Positions 15,159 through 22,527 of a DNA stretch of 23,212 bases are shown one piece after another; the first letter of the stretch is position 1, and the number at the start of each line of letters is the position of its first letter. Under the pieces are notes generated by a model that did not search any database, was not told the origin of the DNA, and saw only the letters and a program-made list of their open reading frames with translations. This stretch comes from Eudoraea sp. (GTDB taxonomy: Bacteria; Bacteroidota; Bacteroidia; Flavobacteriales; Flavobacteriaceae). Location of the stretch: NCBI GenBank assembly GCA_013042925.1, contig JABDPH010000047.1, positions 1 through 23,212 on the forward strand, in the 5' to 3' direction. Position numbers and translations under genes: made by a program.

Positions 15159-15869
15159 ATGAATTGTATAATCATAGATGATGAAGCAGCTGCAAGAGCC
15201 ATTGTGGCCCAATTGTGCACTTCCATTCCTGAGCTAGATGTCATTGAAGAGTTTTCAAATGCCATAGATGCCATTAAATTCCTTAACCAGCATAGTGTAG
15301 ACCTGGTCTTTCTGGATATTCATATGCCCGGATTTACCGGATTCGATTTTGTTCAAACCCTTAAAGATCCACCAAAGATCGTCCTTACCACCTCTGATAC
15401 AAATTTTGCGATTGAGGCCTATGAGTATGAAGCAATTGTGGATTATCTGGTTAAACCAATCACGCAAGAGAGGTTCACAAAGTCGATACAGAAAGTAAAG
15501 AATACATTAGCTCAGCAACCCTCGAGAAGCAAGGGCGAGGGTAACGCAAGTTCAGCAGGGGAAGATTTGTATATCAATATAGACCGGAGACTTATTAAAC
15601 TGACCTTTGATGAGATCTTATTCATAGAGGCCAAAGGCGATTATATAGATATAAAGACTACCAAAGAGACCCATAGGGTACACAACACCTTGAAAAAGAT
15701 CAAAGAAAAACTCCCTGAAGAACTCTTTCTTCAGATCCACAGATCCTATATCATTAACTTTACAAAAATCATTGATATAGAGGACAACAGTGTCCTGATT
15801 GAAAAAAGTGTAATTCCTATAAGCCGGTCTAACCGCCCGGAACTCATGCGGAGATTAAATTTGCTCTAA
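15159..15869 (+). CDS. LytTR family response regulator (output of the phosphorelay)
   Basis: 236 aa. An N-terminal receiver domain (about 1-120) has acidic residues Asp7-Asp8, phospho-acceptor Asp53 (VFLDIHMPG), a threonine in VLTTSD and a lysine in YLVKP. After a short linker containing SRSKGEGNASS comes a LytTR DNA-binding domain (about 133-236) with LIKLTFDEILFIEAKGDYI, FLQIHRSYIINF and the terminal ISRSNRPELMRR. It is the last gene of the tight H-NOX cluster and faces the TPR-barrel gene with only three bases between. Its likely targets are the 21-bp-phased CATTCGTCTACAG repeats upstream of its own cluster and of the exopolysaccharide genes. Confidence 0.93.
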   Translation: MNCIIIDDEAAARAIVAQLCTSIPELDVIEEFSNAIDAIKFLNQHSVDLVFLDIHMPGFTGFDFVQTLKDPPKIVLTTSDTNFAIEAYEYEAIVDYLVKPITQERFTKSIQKVKNTLAQQPSRSKGEGNASSAGEDLYINIDRRLIKLTFDEILFIEAKGDYIDIKTTKETHRVHNTLKKIKEKLPEELFLQIHRSYIINFTKIIDIEDNSVLIEKSVIPISRSNRPELMRRLNLL

Positions 15870-15872
15870 CCG

Positions 15873-17939
15873 CTACAGCTTGGCTAACATCTTATTAGAG
15901 AAGAGTGGAGTTTTTGTAAAATACCACTTCAACCTGACTCCTATTTCCGTAAAGTTGAATCCGGTAGCCGTTGCGGAAGCAATATTACTATACTTCCCAT
16001 AAATACTACCTATCACTCTTTTGGAGATCTGCTGGTTAAGCCCTGCTTCCAACCTGAAAACCACGGACTGTGGGTCGTCCTCTACCTTTTGCAAACCGGT
16101 AGCACAGTTTAGTAGATAAGTACTCTTTTCTGAAAAAGAACCTCTAAGATCCCCAAAAACTTCTACAGCCTGATATTGCTCCGGGCTAAAATAAATATCT
16201 GGCACCTGCTCTGCGAAAGACATGTACTGGTAGTTAACACCAATCTTAAAGGCCGGCTTTTTAAATACATTGTAATATAGGGAGGTAAAAACAAGATTAC
16301 GTTTGTTGTCATCGGACTGCCTGGTATGCATAATCTGTGTATACCATCCAAGTTTAAAGGTTGTATTGAGATTGTAATTCAAACCAAGATGATTCATAAC
16401 GATTTCACGTTCAATCAGGTCAGCATTGAAATTCTGCACTTCCCGCTGATATCCTAACTCTGCGTTTTGTAGTCGAAGAGGTTGTAATTGAAGTCGGAGA
16501 TCCAAAATAGGTTGCGTATAGGTACTGGTATCAAAACTGGCATTATTAAACCCTATTACCGCTTTCAAATTTGTTTTAGGGAGAAGTTTGTAGGTTGCCC
16601 CAGCCAATACAATATGAGAAAGGGCTTTTTTAGAAGTAATCGTATTTTCTGTAATCCTGTACTGATAAGTTACTGCAGCCCTGAATTTTGTTGAAAACGG
16701 AATCTCCCCGCTTACCTGGCTTCCATATGCGATATTCTTGCCATTATCGAACGTGTAGAAAGCCTTTCCTTCTGTAGATGGGTTATGCAGGCCATTTAAT
16801 TTTTCAACCAGCCCCTGCGCATCGGCTTGTTCTTCGTAAAAAGACAAGGTTTTAAAAGCAGCGCTATAAGCCTGCGTAATCTTGTCTGAAGCAAACAGCG
16901 CATTCGCTTTCCCTAAATTTCCGTCAAATGAAGTGCTATCCTGAACCAAAATGCTGTCGTATTCCTTAAGGCTAGACTTAAAATCTGCTGTGTACATTCC
17001 CAGGGTTGCCCTTAGGGTCTTTATCCAAAGTGCTCCTGGTTTATTCAGCTCTAAACTATCTATTGCTTTTTTGGCTTCTTTATAACGGGAGTTCCAGATC
17101 AGTGCCTGTACATATCGCTCATAGGTTTGGTCCCGCAGTGCCTCATCCTCCAGATTTACTCCTTTCTTTAAGGCAATCCGGGATATCTTTAAGGCTTCCT
17201 TATCCTTTTCCCCTATATGGTCTGCGAGGGCAATTCCGTTTAGAGCTCTGATAGAATCGTTTGGGGTGGTAGCTATCCGCTGAAAGGCATTCTTTGCCAT
17301 AGGAACATTCCTGTTAATCAAATAAAGATTAGCCAGATTGAGCAAGGTTTCTTTGTCTTCGGGAAAGTCGATCAGAATTTCATTCAACATCGCTTCACCT
17401 CTGGCGTACTGTTTTTTAGTAACTAATTCATTGGTATATCCCAGTTTAATATACTTCCTCGAGACCTTTCCGCCCTCATTGCCGGGCTGAACAGCCAATG
17501 CCTTGTTTACCCATTCAAGGGCTAAAGCGTATTCCTTTAAATTACTCAACGTATTTGCATAGCCTAACAGGGCCGGAAAGTTATCGGGATTGTTATTTAC
17601 CAGTGCCTCATATAAAGGTCGGGCGCTTGCATATTGAGCATCCCACAGGTGTGCTTCATTGTAATTGATCTGAACCTCGAAATCGTCTGAATATACTTTT
17701 TTAAGATCGGAAAAAAGGTTGATGGCCTTTCCCGGCTCTCCGCTAAGTCCTACTGCCCTGCCGTAACAAATCAGTGCAGTCTTGTTATCAGGATCGGACT
17801 CCAGATAGGCATCAAAGAATAATTCGGCCTCTTCGAAGGATCCGGATTCCAATAATTGAAATCCTTCATTCATACTTCCTTGCCCACTCAATAATGTGGT
17901 TATCAAAAGGAATACAGGTATTAAAAATCTAGCATTCAT
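15873..17939 (-). CDS. PgaA-like TPR plus outer-membrane beta-barrel protein, probable exopolysaccharide exporter
   Basis: 688 aa with a signal peptide (MNARFLIPVFLLITTLLSG, cleavage near 18-20). Residues about 20-370 hold successive tetratricopeptide-like helical repeats, for example GFQLLESGSFEEAELFFDAY, ALLGYANTLSNLKEYALALE and TLLNLANLYLINRNVPMAKN. Residues about 385-688 are alternating amphipathic strands (AYGSQVSGEIPF, VIGFNNASF, LGLNYNLNTTFKLGWY, GVRLKWYF), typical of an outer-membrane barrel. Periplasmic TPR plus a C-terminal barrel is the plan of PgaA, BcsC and AlgK/AlgE exporters. No sequence-level family assignment is possible by eye. A 14-residue tail follows the last strand, which is unusual. 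Divergent flippase and glycosyltransferase genes support an exopolysaccharide role. Confidence 0.75.
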   Translation of the reverse strand: MNARFLIPVFLLITTLLSGQGSMNEGFQLLESGSFEEAELFFDAYLESDPDNKTALICYGRAVGLSGEPGKAINLFSDLKKVYSDDFEVQINYNEAHLWDAQYASARPLYEALVNNNPDNFPALLGYANTLSNLKEYALALEWVNKALAVQPGNEGGKVSRKYIKLGYTNELVTKKQYARGEAMLNEILIDFPEDKETLLNLANLYLINRNVPMAKNAFQRIATTPNDSIRALNGIALADHIGEKDKEALKISRIALKKGVNLEDEALRDQTYERYVQALIWNSRYKEAKKAIDSLELNKPGALWIKTLRATLGMYTADFKSSLKEYDSILVQDSTSFDGNLGKANALFASDKITQAYSAAFKTLSFYEEQADAQGLVEKLNGLHNPSTEGKAFYTFDNGKNIAYGSQVSGEIPFSTKFRAAVTYQYRITENTITSKKALSHIVLAGATYKLLPKTNLKAVIGFNNASFDTSTYTQPILDLRLQLQPLRLQNAELGYQREVQNFNADLIEREIVMNHLGLNYNLNTTFKLGWYTQIMHTRQSDDNKRNLVFTSLYYNVFKKPAFKIGVNYQYMSFAEQVPDIYFSPEQYQAVEVFGDLRGSFSEKSTYLLNCATGLQKVEDDPQSVVFRLEAGLNQQISKRVIGSIYGKYSNIASATATGFNFTEIGVRLKWYFTKTPLFSNKMLAKL

Positions 17940-18169
17940 AGGTTAAGTATTTAGATAGTTAAGGGGTCGCCTTTCTATCGGTTTCTTTGGTTATGTAAAG
18001 GTATGCCAGACTTTTCCGCACCGGAAGTGCCATTTCTGCCATTCGTCTACAGAAATGCACCATCCGCCTAAATCGGTTCAAATAAAACGCCAGATCAGAG
18101 GATATTTGGCCTTGTAAATACAAATTCACTTAACCTAAAATTGATTTGTAATGGCTTTACTAATAATAC
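17940..18169. promoter_or_regulatory. divergent promoter region
   Basis: This is the upstream part of the 353 bp between the TPR-barrel start and the flippase start. Besides the LytTR-type boxes it contains TACCTTTA on the minus strand (17996-18003), 7 of 8 to the -7 consensus and about 57 bases before the TPR-barrel ATG. On the plus strand it contains TTG (18112-18114) plus TAAAATTG (18136-18143), spaced 21 bases apart and 27 bases before the 30-aa frame. These are the best promoter candidates I see for the two directions. A short inverted repeat TTGTA-AA-TACAA overlaps the plus-strand -33 element. Confidence 0.4.
18040..18073 (+). promoter_or_regulatory. pair of 21-bp-phased LytTR-type boxes between the TPR-barrel and flippase genes
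   Basis: CATTCGTCTACAG (18040-18052) is a perfect copy of the motif. A second, weaker half-site CATCCGCCTAAAT (18061-18073, 9 of 13) starts exactly 21 bp later, the same phase as at 11358. It lies in the divergent space, about 100 bp from the TPR-barrel start on one side and about 130 bp from the 30-aa peptide start on the other. It could control one or both directions. Confidence 0.65.
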
Positions 18170-18262
18170 ATGCTAATAAAAAATGTGAAGTATTCGCGCA
18201 TTCAGAAAATAGGAATCGGGGTCATAATCACCTTGATCATATGGATAACACTGAAGCAATAA
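18170..18262 (+). CDS. 30-aa single-helix membrane peptide upstream of the flippase
   Basis: ATG 18170 opens a 30-codon frame ending TAA at 18260-18262, too short for ordinary gene finding. The product has a basic start (MLIKNVKYSRIQK), one hydrophobic helix (GIGVIITLIIWITL, residues 15-28) and a basic end (KQ). The orderly topology and its place 30 bases ahead of the flippase, after a plausible promoter and the LytTR-type boxes, suggest a small membrane peptide in the same transcript. An alternative overlapping frame from 18151 encodes a non-membrane, less protein-like sequence that runs into the flippase. Confidence is limited by size. Confidence 0.4.
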   Translation: MLIKNVKYSRIQKIGIGVIITLIIWITLKQ

Positions 18263-18292
18263 AGTCTACAAAAAAATCTTACATCCCAAGCC

Positions 18293-19531
18293 ATGAACGA
18301 ATTTAAAGTGTTGCTTAAGAAAGTTAGTCCGGAACAGCTATTCATGGGGAGCGTCCTTCTTGTAAACGGAGGTAATTACCTATATAATCTGTTGCTGGGA
18401 AGATTACTGGGTCCCGAGGCTTACGCAGATGCGGCCTTATTGGTTACCTTACTTCTGGTCTTGTCTTTCCTGGGAATGACATTTCAGCTTACTACGACCA
18501 AATTTGCCGTCGTCTTCTCCGGAAAGGATTGGGAAAGTTTTAGAAACAGGATTTACAAGCAAGCGGTTATTATAGGATTACTTGCAGGGGCATTATTTGT
18601 GTATTTCGCCAAAGACCTGCAACTGTTGTTCCAGACTAATACCCCTTATATGTTTGTGGCCCTTGGGTTTGGCATCCCCTTTTATTTTTTTATGAGCGTT
18701 AATCGGGGAACCTACCAGGGACAGCAAAATTTCAATATGCTTTCCATCACCTACCAGACCGAAATGTGGAGCCGCTTGCTGATTACCCTTGCTTTTGTTG
18801 TTTTCTGCCCCTGGGAACCGGCCCTTTCCGTGGCAATGGGGATTGCTTTTTCCTTTCTTTTTGGACTAATCCCTTCTGACGTGAAAGGAATCGCTTTAGC
18901 CAAACCTTCCCTGTTGGCGCCAAAGCATGTGAAGCGGGTAAACCGATTTATCTTTTTGACTCTTGGGTATGAGGTTACACAAATCATCATCAACAATAGC
19001 GATGTGCTTATGGTGAAACATTATTTCGGAGCCAGTGATGCGGGATTATACGCCTCCCTTGCCCTAATTGGAAGGGTCGTTTATTTTGTTGCCTGGATGT
19101 TTGTTATGCTTTTACTGCCTTCAGTGGTTCAAAAGGAAAAAGATGGCGAATCTACTACCCCTGTCTTATTCAGATATGTTGGCTATGTGGCCCTCCTTTC
19201 CGTTACCATAATCACCGGTTGTTATTTATTCCCGGAACTCATCATTAAACTTATGTTTGGGGATGCCTATCTTTCAATGGCAGGGCTGCTATGGCTATAC
19301 GCATTGGCCACTTCCCTTTTTGCCATCGGAAATATCTTTGCTTACTACTTTTTGTCACTAGATCATTATCTGCCTGTGATCATTTCAGGTGCGTTGGGTC
19401 TTGCACAAATACTCGCGATAACGATATTTCATGATTCCCTGGAGCAGATTGTCCAGGTACAAATTGCAATTATGATTGTGTTGTTGATCTCACAGCTTTC
19501 CTATTTTATACTTAAAAAACATACGCTCTGA
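18293..19531 (+). CDS. Wzx-like polysaccharide flippase (MOP superfamily)
   Basis: 412 aa with about twelve hydrophobic helices throughout. The first region reads FMGSVLLVNGGNYLYNLLLGRLLGPEAYADAALLVTLL, typical of oligosaccharide flippases (N-Y-x-x-x-x-[LI]-x-G-R-x-L-G-P-x-x-Y-G/A). The second half starts with a helix containing TLGYEVTQIIINNSDVLMVKHYFGASDAGLYASLALIGRVVYF, which has the NSDVLMVKHYFG and AGLYA pattern of the family's repeated domain. The expected role is moving lipid-linked saccharide across the inner membrane. At 412 aa it is near the normal size. Its neighbours are the glycosyltransferase downstream and the TPR-barrel exporter on the other strand. A Wzx-type flippase next to a synthase-style exporter is an unusual pairing. 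Confidence 0.88.
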   Translation: MNEFKVLLKKVSPEQLFMGSVLLVNGGNYLYNLLLGRLLGPEAYADAALLVTLLLVLSFLGMTFQLTTTKFAVVFSGKDWESFRNRIYKQAVIIGLLAGALFVYFAKDLQLLFQTNTPYMFVALGFGIPFYFFMSVNRGTYQGQQNFNMLSITYQTEMWSRLLITLAFVVFCPWEPALSVAMGIAFSFLFGLIPSDVKGIALAKPSLLAPKHVKRVNRFIFLTLGYEVTQIIINNSDVLMVKHYFGASDAGLYASLALIGRVVYFVAWMFVMLLLPSVVQKEKDGESTTPVLFRYVGYVALLSVTIITGCYLFPELIIKLMFGDAYLSMAGLLWLYALATSLFAIGNIFAYYFLSLDHYLPVIISGALGLAQILAITIFHDSLEQIVQVQIAIMIVLLISQLSYFILKKHTL

Positions 19532-19578
19532 TAGCGCTAATTTGTTTCGGGAACATAGCTTGCTCAAGTGGAAAAATC

Positions 19579-19612
19579 CATTGGCCGAAAGGGAGTTTCC
19601 ATTCGTCTACAG
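19579..19612 (+). promoter_or_regulatory. pair of 21-bp-phased LytTR-type boxes upstream of the glycosyltransferase
   Basis: CATTCGTCTACAG (19600-19612) is a perfect copy. CATTGGCCGAAAG (19579-19591, 9 of 13) starts 21 bp before it. The pair lies 90-123 bases before ATG 19702. A candidate -7 box GATATTTG (19661-19668, 7 of 8) follows, without a good -33 element, as expected for a promoter that needs an activator. Confidence 0.65.
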
Positions 19613-19701
19613 CAAACTCTCAATGAGCCGTAAACCCCTTTATTTTCCGGCATTTTGAAAGATATTTGTCCCATAAAATATTATTAATTAATACTTAACC
19701 T

Positions 19702-20937
19702 ATGAAACTAGCAATTGTAACAGCGTATCCTCCCAGCAAAGTAACCCTTACTGAATATGGATACCACCTGGTAAAACATTTTCGTCTTCAGGATGACATA
19801 ACGGAGATCGTATTGATCACGGACAGGACATCAGAAGAAAAAGACCTATCCTTCGAGAGAGAAGGATGTAAGGTCACCGTAAAAGAATGTTGGGATTTCA
19901 ACAATTATTTTAATCTGTTCCGAATCCACAAAGCCATCCATGAAACGAAACCCGACGCGGTTCTTTTCAACCTTCAATTCTTAAAATTTGGAGACAGGAA
20001 AATCCCTGCAGCCCTGGGTTTGTTAGCACCTTTCTTTTGTAAGTTAAAGGGAATTCCAACCATTTCACTTGTACATAATATCCTGGAACAGGTAGACCTC
20101 GAAAATGCAGGGATCACACAAAATAAAGTGCTTCAAAAAGTGTATAATTTCATTGGGAGTATGCTTACCCGTTTTGTTTTGGCTTCAGACATTGTGGCTG
20201 TCACCATCAGTACATATGTGACCATTCTGGAAAAGAAATACAAGGCACGAAATATTGCACTAATTCCTCATGGTTCTTTTGAAACACCTCCGGAACCAAA
20301 TTACTCCTTACCTAAAGGTCCAAAACAAGTTATGGCATTTGGAAAATTTGGAACATACAAACGAGTGGAAATCCTGATAGAAGCAGTTGAAATGATCCGA
20401 AAACGTACTCAGGAAGACATAGAAGTTGTAATCGCGGGCACAGACAGTCCCAATACTCCTGGCTATCTTGCCGAGATGGCAGTAAAATACGCCCATGTAA
20501 CTAATCTTAGGTTTACCGGGTATGTAGCGGAAGAAGATGTGCCTGTGATATTTGGTGAAAGTGCTGTAGTAGTCTTTCCCTATACTTCTACAACCGGTAG
20601 CTCAGGAGTCTTACATCAGGCCGGAAGTTACGGGAAGGCTGTAGCATTGCCAGACCTTGGAGATCTTGGAATATTGGTAAGAGAAGAAGGATATACCGGT
20701 GAATTTTTTGAGCCAAACAACGTAGGCTCCCTGGCAGATGCCATAGAAAGTATTCTGGTTAACGACGGCCACAGGATAGCTTTGGGTAAAAAGAATTACA
20801 AAGCTGCCTGTTCCTTACCCATGTCGACAATTACTCAAATGTACACTGATTACTTCAAGGCTATTAAATACAAAAACCTGCCAACCATTTCCCCCATCCT
20901 GACTAAAGATGTTGAGAACCTGGTGAATGTAGATTAA
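19702..20937 (+). CDS. GT4-like glycosyltransferase (GT-B fold)
   Basis: 411 aa. The N-terminal Rossmann-like half starts MKLAIVTAYPPSKVTLTEYGYHLVKHF, typical of GT-B enzymes, and continues with KGIPTISLVHNILEQ and a VTISTYVTILEKKY segment. The C-terminal half starts near residue 205 with QVMAFGKFGTYKRVEILIEAVEMI. It continues with VEVVIAGTD-type and LRFTGYVAEEDVPVIF strands and then VVVFPYTSTTGSSGVLHQAGSYGKAVALPD. This region holds the nucleotide-sugar site in GT4 enzymes. The usual E-x7-E pair is not obvious; SSGVLHQAGSYGKA occupies the place. The likely role is adding a sugar to a lipid-linked exopolysaccharide precursor. It follows the flippase by 170 bp with its own LytTR-type boxes. Confidence 0.85.
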   Translation: MKLAIVTAYPPSKVTLTEYGYHLVKHFRLQDDITEIVLITDRTSEEKDLSFEREGCKVTVKECWDFNNYFNLFRIHKAIHETKPDAVLFNLQFLKFGDRKIPAALGLLAPFFCKLKGIPTISLVHNILEQVDLENAGITQNKVLQKVYNFIGSMLTRFVLASDIVAVTISTYVTILEKKYKARNIALIPHGSFETPPEPNYSLPKGPKQVMAFGKFGTYKRVEILIEAVEMIRKRTQEDIEVVIAGTDSPNTPGYLAEMAVKYAHVTNLRFTGYVAEEDVPVIFGESAVVVFPYTSTTGSSGVLHQAGSYGKAVALPDLGDLGILVREEGYTGEFFEPNNVGSLADAIESILVNDGHRIALGKKNYKAACSLPMSTITQMYTDYFKAIKYKNLPTISPILTKDVENLVNVD

Positions 20938-20962
20938 GACTTTTTTTGGTCAGGTTAAGTAG

Positions 20963-20995
20963 AAGGGAGTATTATTCATTGAATAATGCTCCTTT
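20963..20995. terminator. bidirectional hairpin between convergent genes
   Basis: AAGGGAGTATTATTC (20963-20977) pairs with GAATAATGCTCCTTT (20981-20995) over 15 positions, two of them G-U, with a 3-base loop. The right arm touches the stop codon of the minus-strand hydrolase gene, and the left arm is 26 bases after the glycosyltransferase stop. Only a short T-rich tail follows on the plus strand (CATTTTA). Confidence 0.6.
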
Positions 20996-22527
20996 CATTT
21001 TACAAGAGTTTGATCAAGGACCTTAAAAGATGGTTTTTCAAGTCCCTCGACGGTAACACATCCATAATATTTTTGCGGTTGTCGTCTCCAGGGGTATCGC
21101 CCAACAACTTCATTTGGTACTTTCTTAAAATCATAGAGAGTCCAGAACATAAAAGGTACTTCATGCCGCTTCAAAATGTTACTCATTTCAATATAATATC
21201 CCTTCTGATCGTGCTCTGAGCCCGAAAAGGCATTCCAAAAACCGCTGTAAGAAGATATTCCAAATTCACTTAAAAGGACAGGAGTGTTTCCCGCCTTTTC
21301 CTTCAACGATAGATAGTCTTTTTCAAATTGATTCGGTTTATCATAATAATGAAAGGAAATAAAATGGACCTTATCTGCAAGAAGCTCTGCTGCCTGTGGA
21401 GAAGACCATCCAATAGTTACCGGATGTTCCCTGTCCCATTTTGATACTTGATAGATCATTTCTTCCAGCCAGGCAAGTACCTTATTTTTCCCTCTGGAAT
21501 CGAAATCCAGATCGGGCTCATTCTTGATATCCCACCCCAGAAGAGCCGGATGCTCTTTCAGCAGTTTCACGAGTGTATCGGCGTGGCGGTGAGTCGCTGT
21601 CCAATCCGTCAGGTCATAATTTCCATAAAAATCGAATAAGGTCACCAATACCTTAAGATCCATGCTGGCCGCTATATCGAATACTTTCATTAGTTTCGAC
21701 TGCTTGTCTTCAGCTACTTTGCTTTTCCCAAAGGCCCCATACGGAATAAAAATTCGTATGGTATTAAGGCCCATTCCCCGGATCCTTGCCAAATCTTTTT
21801 TTATGATCTCCTCACTAAATCCCGAACCGAAGGTATCCCAGGGTGTTTGGGCAGGGTAATAATTTACCCCTTTGATACTTTTAATTGGATACTCACTCAT
21901 ATCAGGAATATTTGCCTGTGGTATTGACGGATGGTTACCCTGAACAAGGTGCCTTATACGCCAAAAACCATCTTCCAGGAGCATCATGACCTGATAGGAT
22001 TTGACTTCTCTGATGGTGTGAAGTATTTCCCCGCCCTGCCATACTTCACGATAACTTTCAACATTATTATCTGAAAAAACTACAAGTGTGCCATCATCAC
22101 TGTAGAACTCTAGTATGGGATGATGTGCCAGAGTGGTTTCTTTTAATGTTATTCCGTTGGCCTTGTTAAGTTCGAGCACCTGGTTAAGTTTACTGCGGAG
22201 GCTATCTGTATAATAATCATCAAGCCCATAAGGATTATTACTGGCAGTTACCACAGAACGCACATACCAGGAACGAAGGTAATCCCTTTCAATATCGCGC
22301 AGCGTTTGTTTTTCCATTGGCCTGCCCTGGTTCTCCAAAATGTCCCATTCAATTTCCGGTTGATAAGAATTATCAATCTCTATTCCTGTATGAAGGATGG
22401 AGGCCTTATCGGCCCCGGAATTCCAAAATACCCATGCCTCGGCCAATCCCCAAAGGATCATAGCATTGAGCCCTACAAAAGAAAGGATCAAAAGGGAGCG
22501 GTATATGTTTTTATTCCAACTGGTCAT
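20995..22527 (-). CDS. membrane-anchored GH5-like glycoside hydrolase
   Basis: 510 aa. One hydrophobic helix near residues 9-33 should anchor it in the inner membrane with the rest outside. Residues about 60-215 form a separate mixed domain (DYLRSWYVRSVVTAS to EDGFWRIRHLVQG) that resembles an NTF2-like fold. A clan-A TIM-barrel hydrolase (about 228-510) follows. It has IRGMGLNTIRIFIP, the acid/base Glu337 in WDIKNEPD, and the probable nucleophile Glu421 in LLSEFGISS, plus FISFHYYD and FMFWTLYDF motifs. This fits the cellulase (GH5-like) group. Next to an export locus, such hydrolases trim or release polysaccharide, as with PgaB or BcsZ. Its start overlaps the upstream gene by 17 bases, which suggests coupled translation. 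Substrate is unknown. Confidence 0.8.
   Translation of the reverse strand: MTSWNKNIYRSLLILSFVGLNAMILWGLAEAWVFWNSGADKASILHTGIEIDNSYQPEIEWDILENQGRPMEKQTLRDIERDYLRSWYVRSVVTASNNPYGLDDYYTDSLRSKLNQVLELNKANGITLKETTLAHHPILEFYSDDGTLVVFSDNNVESYREVWQGGEILHTIREVKSYQVMMLLEDGFWRIRHLVQGNHPSIPQANIPDMSEYPIKSIKGVNYYPAQTPWDTFGSGFSEEIIKKDLARIRGMGLNTIRIFIPYGAFGKSKVAEDKQSKLMKVFDIAASMDLKVLVTLFDFYGNYDLTDWTATHRHADTLVKLLKEHPALLGWDIKNEPDLDFDSRGKNKVLAWLEEMIYQVSKWDREHPVTIGWSSPQAAELLADKVHFISFHYYDKPNQFEKDYLSLKEKAGNTPVLLSEFGISSYSGFWNAFSGSEHDQKGYYIEMSNILKRHEVPFMFWTLYDFKKVPNEVVGRYPWRRQPQKYYGCVTVEGLEKPSFKVLDQTLVK

Noticed and set aside
16488..17251. Plus-strand open frames opposite the TPR-barrel gene (16488-16694 and 17006-17251)
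   Set aside because: They are antisense to a long, well-supported gene and their translations have no recognisable domain or topology.
18264..18270. GTCTACA just before the flippase start, a partial match to the LytTR-type box
   Set aside because: Only the last seven bases match, there is no partner 21 bp away, and it would lie downstream of the likely transcription start.
18151..18306. A 51-codon frame overlapping the 30-aa peptide and the start of the flippase gene
   Set aside because: It runs 14 bases into the flippase and encodes a polar, histidine- and asparagine-rich sequence without recognisable features. The alternative frame gives a cleaner membrane peptide.
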